A DNA stretch of 64,000 bases from Pseudomonas sp. 8O (GTDB lineage Bacteria; Pseudomonadota; Gammaproteobacteria; Pseudomonadales; Pseudomonadaceae): contig NZ_LR733264.1 of assembly GCF_902506495.1 (NCBI RefSeq), forward strand, positions 310,001 to 374,000. Reading direction: 5' to 3'. This document shows, piece after piece, positions 47,764 through 56,000 of the stretch (position 1 is the stretch's first letter; the number at the start of each line of letters is the position of its first letter). A program made the translations under genes and the position numbers. Below the pieces are notes generated by a model. The model was not told the origin of the DNA. It saw only the letters and a list, made by a program, of their open reading frames with translations, and made no database searches.

Positions 47764-50505
47764 ATGACAGATTTCTCCCGCTCGCCAGGTTTTCCCTACA
47801 CGCCGGCCACACCGGTTGAAGCGCGTTTCTATCGTCCGCCACTACCGGCAGGACATATGCCGCGGCCCAGGCTGTGTGAGCGTCTTGAGGAGGGCCTGCA
47901 AGGGCGATTGCTGCTGGTCAGTGCGCCAGCAGGTTTTGGCAAAAGCTCACTGGCCATCGAGTTCTGCGAACGACTACCCGATCACTGGCACAGCCTCTGG
48001 CTCGGGCTGAGCGAGCGCGATCATGATCCGGGGCGATTCCTCGAGCGTCTCCTGAATGGGCTGCAGCAGTTCTACCCTGGCCTCGGCGAGGAAGCGCTCG
48101 GGCTGCTGAAGATGCGCCAGCGCCATCAACCCTTCGCATTCGAGCAGTGGCTTGACGGTTTACTCGATGAGCTGACCCAGCAACTCGATGATGGTCAACC
48201 ACTGTTGCTGGTGCTGGACGACTACCATCTGGCGCAGGGGCCGGTGCTGGATCGTTGTCTGCAATTCTTCCTCAACCATTTACCACCTGGTGTGCTGCTG
48301 TTGGTCACCAGTCGTCAGCGACCTGACTGGCACCTGGCGCGCTTGCGTCTGTCGCGACAGTTGCTGGAGCTCAACGAGCAGGATCTGCGTCTGACGGCTG
48401 CCGAGCTGGACGCGCTGTTGGCAAGTCAGGGCGCGCGCCTCGAGAAGGAGCAGGTCACCGGGATTCTGCAGCGCAGCGAGGGATGGATCGCTGGTTTACG
48501 CCTCTGGCTGTTGGCTGTCGAGGAACTGGCGGAAGCTGGCGAGGTGCTTCAACTGCACGGTGGTGAAGGGCTGATCCGTGAATACCTGCTCGAGGAAGTC
48601 ATCGAACGGCAGCCCGCCGAGGTGCAACAGTTCCTTTATGACACCGCCTGCATGGAGCGCTTCTGCGCTGAGCTGTGCGATGCGGTTCGTGACAGCCATG
48701 ACAGCGCCGCAATCATCCGTCATCTGCAGGCCAATCAGGTGTTTCTGGTGCCGCTTGATGAACAGGGGCACTGGTTTCGCTATCACCACCTGTTCTCCGA
48801 CTTGCTCAATGCGCGCTCTGCCGACGGATTGAGTCGTTCGCACGGTAGCGCCCACCTGCGTGCCTGTCGCTGGTTCGCTGCGCAAGGCATGCTGGATGCC
48901 GCCATCGAGCAGGCGCTGCTGGCGGGGCAGGCCGACGTGGCCGCCAGCCTGGTGCAGAACCTGTCCGAGGAGCAGATGCTGGCGGAACAGAACATCGCCA
49001 TGCTGCTGCGCTGGAAAACCAATCTGCCGGACGATCTGCTGGCCAGCACACCACGACTGATCATGCTCTATGGCTGGGCACTGGCATTGGCCTGCCAGCT
49101 GGATGCCGCCCAGGAACTGCTTGATCAGCTCGCACGCTTCCTGCCGGCTGCCGAGCCTGCCGCCCAGCGCAGTCTACTGGCGCAATGGCAGGCACTCGAT
49201 GGGGTCATCGCCCGTGGCCGTGGCGATGGAGCGCGCGCCGAACTGCAATGCAGCGAGGCCTTGGCTGGTTTACCGGCGGAGCGTTACGGTCCGCACTTCA
49301 TGTGCCTGTCAGCGTTGTCCAACCTGGCCATGGTGCGTGGCGATCTGTGGCGTGCGCGTGGGCTGAACCGCGACGCCCTGGAGCTGGCGCAGCGTATCGA
49401 CAACCCTCTGCTCGAGGCGCTTGCCCATTACGAGCGCGCCCGCGTGCTGCAGGCCCGTGGTGAGGTGCTGCGCGCGCAGGAGGAGGTGCATCAGGGATTG
49501 CTGCTGGTGCAGCGTCTGCCGGCGCAGCGTAGTTACTCGGTGCGGGCGCGCTTGACGATTTATGAGGGCTATCTGCTCAGTCTGCGTCTGCAGCCTCAGG
49601 CCGTGGAGCGCTTACGGGGGGGGATTGCCGAAGCCAGGGCTTGCCGCGACGTCGGTGCGTTGATTGGCTATTGCGTGCTGGTCAGCCTGGAAGGGCGTGA
49701 TGGACGGCCCGCCGAGGCGTTTGCCCTGCTGGGTGAGGCCGAACGTTTGATGCATGTCTGGGATGTGCCGGCGATCTACTACCTGGCGATGATCACGCTG
49801 ATCAAGTGCGAGCTGTGGCTGCGGCAAGGACAGGTCGAGTTGGCTGCTGCCTGGTTGCCTCAGTTGGCGGAGACCTATGGTGAGCAGGGGCGGGCACTGG
49901 CGCCGGAGTTTCACCCGCAGCTGGCGTTGCATATCGATCTGCAGCAGGCGGCTCTGGAGCGCTTGCAGGGCGAGCTGGGGCATGCAGAGCGCCGTCTGCG
50001 TGCGTTGCAACAGCGTGCACAGGGGCTGGGTGGTCAGTTGGTCGCCCTGGCGGCACAGGCGCAGCTCGCCCAGTTACTGAGGCAGACTGGGCGAGAGCGG
50101 GAGGCGCAGCAACAGCTCGATAGTTGTCTGGATCTCGCTCAGGGTGGTGCGCTGCTACCTTTCATCGAGCTGTTGCAGCATCAGCCGCAGTGGCTGCGCG
50201 AGCGTCTGCTGTTGCGCTCGGAGTGTCCGCTGCGCGACGCGCTGCTCGCCCAGTTGCCGGTCAGTCGGGAGGCGGGCGAGGAGGAGGTCGCAGAGGCGGG
50301 CGCCCTGGCGGAAAAACTCAGTGGTCGCGAGTTGGCCGTGCTGCAGTTGATCGCGCGCGGCTGTTCCAATCAGGAGATCAGCGAGCGTCTGTTCATCTCC
50401 CTGCACACGGTCAAGACCCATGCCCGTCACATCAACAGCAAGCTCGGCGTCGAGCGGCGCACTCAGGCGGTAGCGCGGGCCAAGGGCCTCGGTCTGCTGC
50501 GCTGA
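47764..50505 (+). CDS. MalT/LuxR family ATP-dependent regulator
   Basis: 913 residues. N-terminal STAND ATPase with Walker A SAPAGFGKSSLAIEF near residue 55 and Walker B LLLVLDDYHLA; a long helical TPR-like middle; a C-terminal LuxR helix-turn-helix (LSGRELAVLQLIARGCSNQE, then RLFISLHTVKTHARHINSKL). The layout equals MalT and AlkS. AlkS controls alkane genes; by position this one likely controls the neighbouring acyl-CoA ligase, barrel and hydrolase genes in response to an unidentified inducer. Confidence 0.9.
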   Translation: MTDFSRSPGFPYTPATPVEARFYRPPLPAGHMPRPRLCERLEEGLQGRLLLVSAPAGFGKSSLAIEFCERLPDHWHSLWLGLSERDHDPGRFLERLLNGLQQFYPGLGEEALGLLKMRQRHQPFAFEQWLDGLLDELTQQLDDGQPLLLVLDDYHLAQGPVLDRCLQFFLNHLPPGVLLLVTSRQRPDWHLARLRLSRQLLELNEQDLRLTAAELDALLASQGARLEKEQVTGILQRSEGWIAGLRLWLLAVEELAEAGEVLQLHGGEGLIREYLLEEVIERQPAEVQQFLYDTACMERFCAELCDAVRDSHDSAAIIRHLQANQVFLVPLDEQGHWFRYHHLFSDLLNARSADGLSRSHGSAHLRACRWFAAQGMLDAAIEQALLAGQADVAASLVQNLSEEQMLAEQNIAMLLRWKTNLPDDLLASTPRLIMLYGWALALACQLDAAQELLDQLARFLPAAEPAAQRSLLAQWQALDGVIARGRGDGARAELQCSEALAGLPAERYGPHFMCLSALSNLAMVRGDLWRARGLNRDALELAQRIDNPLLEALAHYERARVLQARGEVLRAQEEVHQGLLLVQRLPAQRSYSVRARLTIYEGYLLSLRLQPQAVERLRGGIAEARACRDVGALIGYCVLVSLEGRDGRPAEAFALLGEAERLMHVWDVPAIYYLAMITLIKCELWLRQGQVELAAAWLPQLAETYGEQGRALAPEFHPQLALHIDLQQAALERLQGELGHAERRLRALQQRAQGLGGQLVALAAQAQLAQLLRQTGREREAQQQLDSCLDLAQGGALLPFIELLQHQPQWLRERLLLRSECPLRDALLAQLPVSREAGEEEVAEAGALAEKLSGRELAVLQLIARGCSNQEISERLFISLHTVKTHARHINSKLGVERRTQAVARAKGLGLLR

Positions 50506-50622
50506 TCTGGGCGTTGCAGCAGCCGATCAAGACGGTGCTTGGCTCAACCTAGGTTGGGCGGTGTTTGGCGCCCACTCATGCTCTGATCACGGATACCTAT
50601 TGCAAGAATCAAGGTATCGCGC

Positions 50623-51564
50623 ATGTCTGCCAATAGACTGTCTCTGCAAACGCCGTTGGCTGCCGGCTTCTCACGTCTTGGGTTCGGTTCTTTGCCGTTG
50701 GAGCGTTTGAAATCGCGTTATGGCAACGCGACTCAAGGTTCTCGCTATGTCGAGATCGACGGCTTCAATGTCCATTACCGTGACGAAGGGAGTCGTGACA
50801 AACCGGCGTTGGTACTGATCCACGGCGTCGTCGCTTCGCTGCACACCTGGGACGGGTGGGCGCAGGCCTTCGCCCCGCATTACCGCATCATCCGCTTCGA
50901 CGTTCCGGGGTTCGGCCTCACGGGGCCGGCGCGCGACGGCGTCTATTCGGTCGAGCGCATGATGCATGTGCTCGGTCAACTGCTCGATTACCTGCAGGTG
51001 GGCAAGGCGGATATCGCCGGCAACTCCCTTGGCGGCTATATCGCCTGGAACTTCGCCCTTGCGCAGCCACAGCGCGTCGGCAAGCTGGTGCTGATCGACC
51101 CGGCCGGCTATCCCATGCACAAGGTGCCGTGGATGATCGCTGCGGCCGCGCTGCCCGGTGCTACTGTTGCCATGCCGATGTGGATGCCTCGCGTCTTGAT
51201 CGCCCGGGGTATCAAGGAGGTCTACGGTGAGCCAGGGCGAATCAAACCAGGTGTGGTCGAGCGCTACTACGACTTGTCGCGACGGCCCGGTAATCGTCGC
51301 GGCATGATGGATATCTTCCGCGTGCTGCTGAAGGTCAACAAGAACGAGCTGCACACGACGCCAGAGCGGGTCGCGCTGATCAAGGCGCCAACCCTGCTCA
51401 TGTGGGGCGATCGCGATCGCTGGATCTCACCCAAACATGTGCTGCATTGGCAGCGCGATCTACCGGGTGTTCGGGTCAGGGTCTATCAGGGTGTCGGGCA
51501 TATCCCCATGGAAGAAATTCCCGAGCAGAGCGCGGCCGATGCAATGAGATTTCTGCTGGGTTGA
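50623..51564 (+). CDS. Alpha/beta hydrolase
   Basis: 313 residues. Oxyanion region LVLIHGVVASLHTWDGW, nucleophile elbow AGNSLGGYIAWNFAL (Ser near residue 138), acidic residue in LLMWGDRDRWISPKH and His in YQGVGHIPMEE: a full triad. It may cleave esters or lactones. It follows the LuxR regulator by 117 bases on the same strand. Confidence 0.88.
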   Translation: MSANRLSLQTPLAAGFSRLGFGSLPLERLKSRYGNATQGSRYVEIDGFNVHYRDEGSRDKPALVLIHGVVASLHTWDGWAQAFAPHYRIIRFDVPGFGLTGPARDGVYSVERMMHVLGQLLDYLQVGKADIAGNSLGGYIAWNFALAQPQRVGKLVLIDPAGYPMHKVPWMIAAAALPGATVAMPMWMPRVLIARGIKEVYGEPGRIKPGVVERYYDLSRRPGNRRGMMDIFRVLLKVNKNELHTTPERVALIKAPTLLMWGDRDRWISPKHVLHWQRDLPGVRVRVYQGVGHIPMEEIPEQSAADAMRFLLG

Positions 51565-51602
51565 GTTTGCCCTGGAGAGGCCCAGAGAAAATCCGGGCCA
51601 CG

Positions 51603-51632
51603 AAAAAGCCCGGACAGATTCCGGGCTCGTTT
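51603..51632. terminator. Bidirectional terminator
   Basis: AAAAAGCCCGGA-CAGAT-TCCGGGCTCGTTT between the convergent hydrolase genes. Confidence 0.85.
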
Positions 51633-51656
51633 GTGTTGCGTGGCAGGTGCTGCGTT

Positions 51657-52502
51657 TCAGGCGGCTCCGGCCTGAATCAACGGGGCACCGTCAAACTCCT
51701 CGCGGGTGGCGTGCAGCAGATCCAGGTTGTTGTGTTCCCAGGGATGGAAGCCGTCCTTGAAGAAGTCCAGATAAGCGTTGATCAGCGGGCGGAACACGCC
51801 TTCTTTGCCCCACATCCAGCGGATGCCGTCACGCCAGACGCGCCAGTTCCACAACAGACCGTCCACTTTGAGCATGTGTGCCAGGCCACGGGTGGTATCG
51901 AGCACGAAGAAGAAGGTGCCCATGAGCATTGCCCGGCGCAGCAGTTTGCGGCTGCCGCACACCTGGTTGTAGACGTCGAAAGCCACCGCCTTGTGCTCGG
52001 TCTCCTCGAGCGCGTGCCAACGCCACAGACGAGCCAAGGCCGGATGAGCATCGGCCATGTACGCGTCATTTCTCAGCAAACCATCGGCCATGATCGCGGT
52101 GATGTGCTCCAACGCTGCGGTTGCAGCCAGCTGGCGTTGTGGCGAGAACTTCTTCTGGGTGTAGCGGATGCGCGTCCGGGCGCGTTTCTCGATGCGTTCG
52201 ACGTTGTAGCCCAGGTCGCGCAGGCGCTGGCTGTACTCCAGATGTTCACGACTGTGATGGCCTTCCTGGCCGATGAAGCCGCGAATCTGTTCATCGAGTA
52301 CCGGGTCGTCGATGCGGTCGCGGAACTGGCGCACCGAGTCGATGAAGAAACGCTCGCCGTCGGGAAACAACACCGACATGGCATCGAACAAATGGGTCTT
52401 GAAGGCATCGCCGCCGTTCCAGTGGCGCGGCAGCGGGTTGGGCAGATCGAAATCCATGTGTCTTGGACGAATCTGCAATCCTTCCGGTGTAGTGCTGGCC
52501 AT
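51657..52502 (-). CDS. Metal-dependent hydrolase (PF10118 family)
   Basis: 281 residues. The N-terminal IRPRHMDFDLPNPLPRHWNG and the iron-binding-like E-x-x-H motifs (FIGQEGHHSREHLEYSQRL; ALEETEHKAVAFDVYNQV) match the predicted metal-dependent hydrolase family that often accompanies alkane or fatty-acid genes. It is divergent from an AraC regulator, its likely controller. The reaction is unknown. Confidence 0.85.
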   Translation of the reverse strand: MASTTPEGLQIRPRHMDFDLPNPLPRHWNGGDAFKTHLFDAMSVLFPDGERFFIDSVRQFRDRIDDPVLDEQIRGFIGQEGHHSREHLEYSQRLRDLGYNVERIEKRARTRIRYTQKKFSPQRQLAATAALEHITAIMADGLLRNDAYMADAHPALARLWRWHALEETEHKAVAFDVYNQVCGSRKLLRRAMLMGTFFFVLDTTRGLAHMLKVDGLLWNWRVWRDGIRWMWGKEGVFRPLINAYLDFFKDGFHPWEHNNLDLLHATREEFDGAPLIQAGAA

Positions 52503-52715
52503 GAGAACTCCATCGTGCTGTTTGACGGGTTCCCACTATGGTCGTCATGCGCCGCTGGGCACAGGTTCGTAACAGCCAAGGTGACAGTCATATCCGGCCA
52601 GTGCGTTATTCCAGTAGAAAGTTGGGGCAGCAGCAGGGCAACGAGCATGGATTCGCTGAGCTAAGGTTCGCAATCGAGAAGGTCATTTGCGGCCAGTCAC
52701 CAGAACAACGAACTC

Positions 52716-53735
52716 ATGAAACAAGCCCTCAACTTCACCGCCGAACTGGTTCCCGTGGCCTACGCCGAGGCATTGCTGGCGCTGGCGGAAGAGTTCGGCC
52801 TGGCGCGTGCCGAGATGTTTGCTGCCGCACGGGTCCGCCCTGAAGTGCTTGGCAGTCCTAATGGTCGACTGTCCTTTCTCGACTTTCATCTGCTGACGCA
52901 GACCGCCTTGGAGCGTTGCGGCGAACCGGCGCTTGGCCTGGTATTGGGCCAGCGCCTGAACGTCTCGACCCACGGCATACTCGGTTACGCAGTGCTGTCC
53001 AGTGCCAACCTGGGCAAGGCGCTGCAGTTCGCCCTGAAGTACTACCGGGTGCTCGGCCTGGCATTCGAGCTGGAACTGGTGGAGCAAGAGGAGGATATGC
53101 AGTTGCGTGCGCTCGAGTCCTTTCCCATGGGGGCGCAATCGCGCTTCGCCGCCGAGGGCCTGTTGACCAGCATCCATACCATTGCGCGCTTTCTTGTGGG
53201 GGAAGAGTTGCGGGGCTTGGCCGTTGGTTTCGCGTATCCCACGCCGGACTACGCTGAGCGCTATGCCGAGGTATTCGGTGTGGCCGCGCAGTTCGAACAG
53301 CCCTGGCACTGGCTGCGCTTGCCCCGCCACTACCTGCTACGGCCCATGGCGCTGGCCAACCCGGCCACGGTGCAGATGTGCGAGCAGCAGTGCGAAGCGC
53401 TGCTGGCCAGCCTCGATGTGCAGGATGGCCTGCTCACGCGGGTGCGCCGATTGTTACTGGCGCGTCCCGGAGATTTTCCCGACCTGGAAAGCGCCGCTGG
53501 TGCCCTGCATACCAGCGGCCGCAGCCTGCGCCGGCACCTGGCGCAGCTGGGCACCAGCTATCAGCAGGTGCTCGACGACGTGCGCAAGCGCCTGGCCCTG
53601 CAGTACCTGACCACCACGCATTTGCCGCTGTATGAAATTGCCCAGTTGCTGGGTTTCAGTGACCCGTCCAACTTCCGCCGTGCATTCCGCAAATGGACCG
53701 GCAAACTGCCCGGCGATTACCGCGCTGAGGAATGA
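52716..53735 (+). CDS. AraC family regulator (OruR/ArgR-like N-terminus)
   Basis: 339 residues. An Arabinose_bd-type N-terminal domain (residues ~20-205) and a C-terminal AraC helix-turn-helix with TSGRSLRRHLAQLGTSYQQV and EIAQLLGFSDPSNFRRAFRK. Divergent from the PF10118 hydrolase gene across 213 bases, the usual regulator-target layout. Confidence 0.9.
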   Translation: MKQALNFTAELVPVAYAEALLALAEEFGLARAEMFAAARVRPEVLGSPNGRLSFLDFHLLTQTALERCGEPALGLVLGQRLNVSTHGILGYAVLSSANLGKALQFALKYYRVLGLAFELELVEQEEDMQLRALESFPMGAQSRFAAEGLLTSIHTIARFLVGEELRGLAVGFAYPTPDYAERYAEVFGVAAQFEQPWHWLRLPRHYLLRPMALANPATVQMCEQQCEALLASLDVQDGLLTRVRRLLLARPGDFPDLESAAGALHTSGRSLRRHLAQLGTSYQQVLDDVRKRLALQYLTTTHLPLYEIAQLLGFSDPSNFRRAFRKWTGKLPGDYRAEE

Positions 53736-53819
53736 GGAGAGGTCTGTATGGATGACTGCAGTTCTCAGGTGTGCAGCGGAATGTCGGCGCGCTGAGATTA
53801 AGGTGGCGCCAGGCAGCAG

Positions 53820-53848
53820 TTGACGCAATGGCGTAGCTGCCTAATAAT
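53820..53848 (+). promoter_or_regulatory. Candidate sigma-70 promoter of a small RNA
   Basis: TTGACG (53820-53825), 17 bases, AATAAT (53843-53848). It lies inside an AGGCAGC/GCTGCCT hairpin (53811-53842). It points at the hairpin-plus-T-tract that follows. Confidence 0.5.
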
Positions 53849-53854
53849 TGTCAG

Positions 53855-53912
53855 TAACACGGCCCCTGTCGGTTGATGCGCTCCGGCGCTGAGATTGCTC
53901 AGGGGTTTTTTA
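53855..53912 (+). ncRNA. Candidate ~60-nt small RNA beside the Abi gene
   Basis: From the promoter above, a transcript would begin near 53855 and fold as CCCCTG (53863-53868) ... GCGC-TCCG-GCGC ... CAGGGG (53900-53905), ending in six T residues. It is convergent with the Abi gene, 12 bases from its stop. It might simply be the AraC gene's terminator, but the own promoter and internal hairpin favour a discrete RNA, possibly the partner of the Abi protein. An 11-base direct repeat (GCGCTGAGATT at 53789 and 53886) is present. Confidence 0.45.
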
Positions 53913-53923
53913 TTACCTGCGAT

Positions 53924-54940
53924 TTACCAATCTCTCGCCTTCCAGTCATCGTCCACGCCCATCCGATCAAGCCCAAGACCCAGGTGTGTCAGGTTTGGAA
54001 AGTCATTTTCCAGCAACGCTTTCAGCCGTGCACCCCAGCTCGATGAGGGATTGATGATTTTCATCAGGTGTTGGGTCATGCACAGCAGCATGAAGGGACG
54101 CGCCTGCCGCTGAGGATCGTTATGAAACGCTGCCAGTGAAGGTACTTGACCCACTGGCGGCAGTTTCGGCTGATCAACGATGTTGCGATTCCACAGCCGG
54201 CTATGGTGTGCGCATACGTTGCGCAGGTAGTTCAGGCTGCGCAGCCAGCTGGCGAAGATGCGGCCATTGCTGATGTTGTACTGCGACGAAATGGCGTCCT
54301 GATCCGCTTCGGTCATGCCATCGTATAGCGTAGACAGCGTGCCGAAATCCCAAACTTCACACGCCACCCAAACGGCCAAGGGGAGGCCGTACTTGTCTTT
54401 GTTGTGGCGTATGAAATCTTCTTTGGAGCGGTTGATCAGCGCCGCATGCTTGCTCAACCAGCCATGATATTTGGTCAGCCCTGTCTTGCTATCCAGCTTG
54501 CTGGAGAAACTTTCGTGAAACAGCTCCGGCTTCAGGTAGGCGAACTTATGGTGCTTGCCCAGACCATGGGAAATGTCGACGCGAAGGGCGATTTCAACGC
54601 GCTCCAGTGCGTCTAGGACGAGCAGCCGCAGTTTCTTATCGAACACATACAGGTCGACAGCATTCTGAAAGGTTGTACCTGGGCGGAAGTCGTCGAGCGG
54701 TAGTCGGTCTTGTTTGACCTTTTTGGGCTTTTTCCCGTTATGTGGATCGAGCGGACAACAGAGTTCTGTTCGTTCGCGGAAGGCAAACCAATAGCCGCTT
54801 AGCCGGTAATATCCGATGCGCTCCAGGTAATCCAATGCCTTGGCATTATCCGTGACGGTCATACCGCGAGCGATTAGTTGGTCGAGCTGTTCCTGGTAGC
54901 TTTTCCAAGGTTTTGGATATATCTGGGGTTGGTTGGACAT
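53924..54940 (-). CDS. Abi family protein (Abi_2/AbiF-like HEPN ribonuclease)
   Basis: 338 residues. The Abi_2 signature ALDYLERIGYYRLSGYWFAF lies at residues 35-54. The HEPN catalytic motif is RNVCAHHSRLWN with Arg240 and His245/246 (R-N-x-x-x-H). Such proteins are abortive-infection RNases, and AbiF members work with a small non-coding RNA. The gene is the last of the minus-strand island, 55 bases after the four-gene operon. Whether it belongs functionally to that operon is unknown. Confidence 0.85.
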   Translation of the reverse strand: MSNQPQIYPKPWKSYQEQLDQLIARGMTVTDNAKALDYLERIGYYRLSGYWFAFRERTELCCPLDPHNGKKPKKVKQDRLPLDDFRPGTTFQNAVDLYVFDKKLRLLVLDALERVEIALRVDISHGLGKHHKFAYLKPELFHESFSSKLDSKTGLTKYHGWLSKHAALINRSKEDFIRHNKDKYGLPLAVWVACEVWDFGTLSTLYDGMTEADQDAISSQYNISNGRIFASWLRSLNYLRNVCAHHSRLWNRNIVDQPKLPPVGQVPSLAAFHNDPQRQARPFMLLCMTQHLMKIINPSSSWGARLKALLENDFPNLTHLGLGLDRMGVDDDWKARDW

Positions 54941-54995
54941 GGCAGATTGGGCACTATCTGAAAGGTTATGGGTTTATTACAAACGTTAGAATAGG

Positions 54996-56000
54996 TTACA
55001 CGAAATTGGTATGGTTTCTCTTTAGGCAGTAAGTGGTTATGTCTGGCTTTCCTAGTGGGTTTTTAAGTATTCCGTGAGAGTAGTCGGGATGATAAAGCCT
55101 GGGTTGTGAGTAGATAATTTCTGCTCTGTTTCCTAAGGCCGGGAAAGCAAGCGCCATCGCTAGGGCGTGAGGCTTTGGTCCTAGCGGAATCAAATCAATG
55201 TTGTGCGCAGTCTCTTTTCCGATGCTTATTATCCAGTCCAATGCCGCAAACATGTCCATTGCATGTATTCTTTTTATTTCTGTTTGATATTCAAGGTTTG
55301 GTGCGAGTTCGTGTAATAAAGCCCAGCTTCTTCTGAAGCCTGGGGAGCCTGGTGGGAATGGGAATAGAAATTTTGGTGATTTGCCGCGATGCTGTTCGAG
55401 TAGCTCGGCAAGATTAAATGCCATGTATCCTACACTTATGACAGCGGTAGAGTCGCCACCGGCAGATTCTATGCGAGAAAAACCAGGAAGAGCCGCTGGT
55501 GGTTCTGCGTCTTCAGTTAGCTGGCCTTCTTTATAACCTTCGGGGCGCGTATAGCAAACAACCAAGTCTTTGACATTTTGGTTGGCTAACAGGCGTTTTA
55601 TTGCAAATAAAAAGAATCTTTTAGGAAGGGAGCTTATGTCGATGAGTATTGAAGATTGGGGTTCTGATGCTACGTTAGAAATAATTCTATTCCATACGCT
55701 TGCCTCTGATAACAAGCTTGCTTCAATTATCTCAAGTCGGTTGGTAAGTGATTTCGCAATTTTACCTTCGTGGGTTTTTATGATTTTATTGATTTCAGCA
55801 GTGAAACGGTTGTCAGGGTCTGAGATTTTTAAGCAGTAGTGTTCTTGTGTGTTTTCTTTGTCAGAAAGCCATTCCGCTACGGCTGTGCATCTTGGTTCAA
55901 AAGATGCGCAAAACAGCCCTTTCCATTGACGTACGCCGACTTTTGGTAGTATCCAATCGATATCTCCCCAGGGGCGTATATTAGCGGCCGACGTAGTCAT
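54996..56000 (-). CDS. Unknown protein, Rossmann-like, fourth gene of the MTase-PRTase-AAA operon
   Basis: 334 residues, no named domain that I can assign with confidence. Visible features: SILIDISSLPKRFFLFAIKR (residues 117-136), a beta-strand plus D-I-S motif followed by a helix, then LVVCYTRPEGY (146-156), and VISVGYMAFNLAELLEQH. This D-(I)-(S/T) ... Y-T-x-x-x-Y order resembles Rossmann-like proteins that I recall from predicted conflict systems (weak). Its ATG overlaps the AAA gene stop (ATGA). Low GC against the flanks. Confidence 0.8.
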   Translation of the reverse strand: MTTSAANIRPWGDIDWILPKVGVRQWKGLFCASFEPRCTAVAEWLSDKENTQEHYCLKISDPDNRFTAEINKIIKTHEGKIAKSLTNRLEIIEASLLSEASVWNRIISNVASEPQSSILIDISSLPKRFFLFAIKRLLANQNVKDLVVCYTRPEGYKEGQLTEDAEPPAALPGFSRIESAGGDSTAVISVGYMAFNLAELLEQHRGKSPKFLFPFPPGSPGFRRSWALLHELAPNLEYQTEIKRIHAMDMFAALDWIISIGKETAHNIDLIPLGPKPHALAMALAFPALGNRAEIIYSQPRLYHPDYSHGILKNPLGKPDITTYCLKRNHTNFV

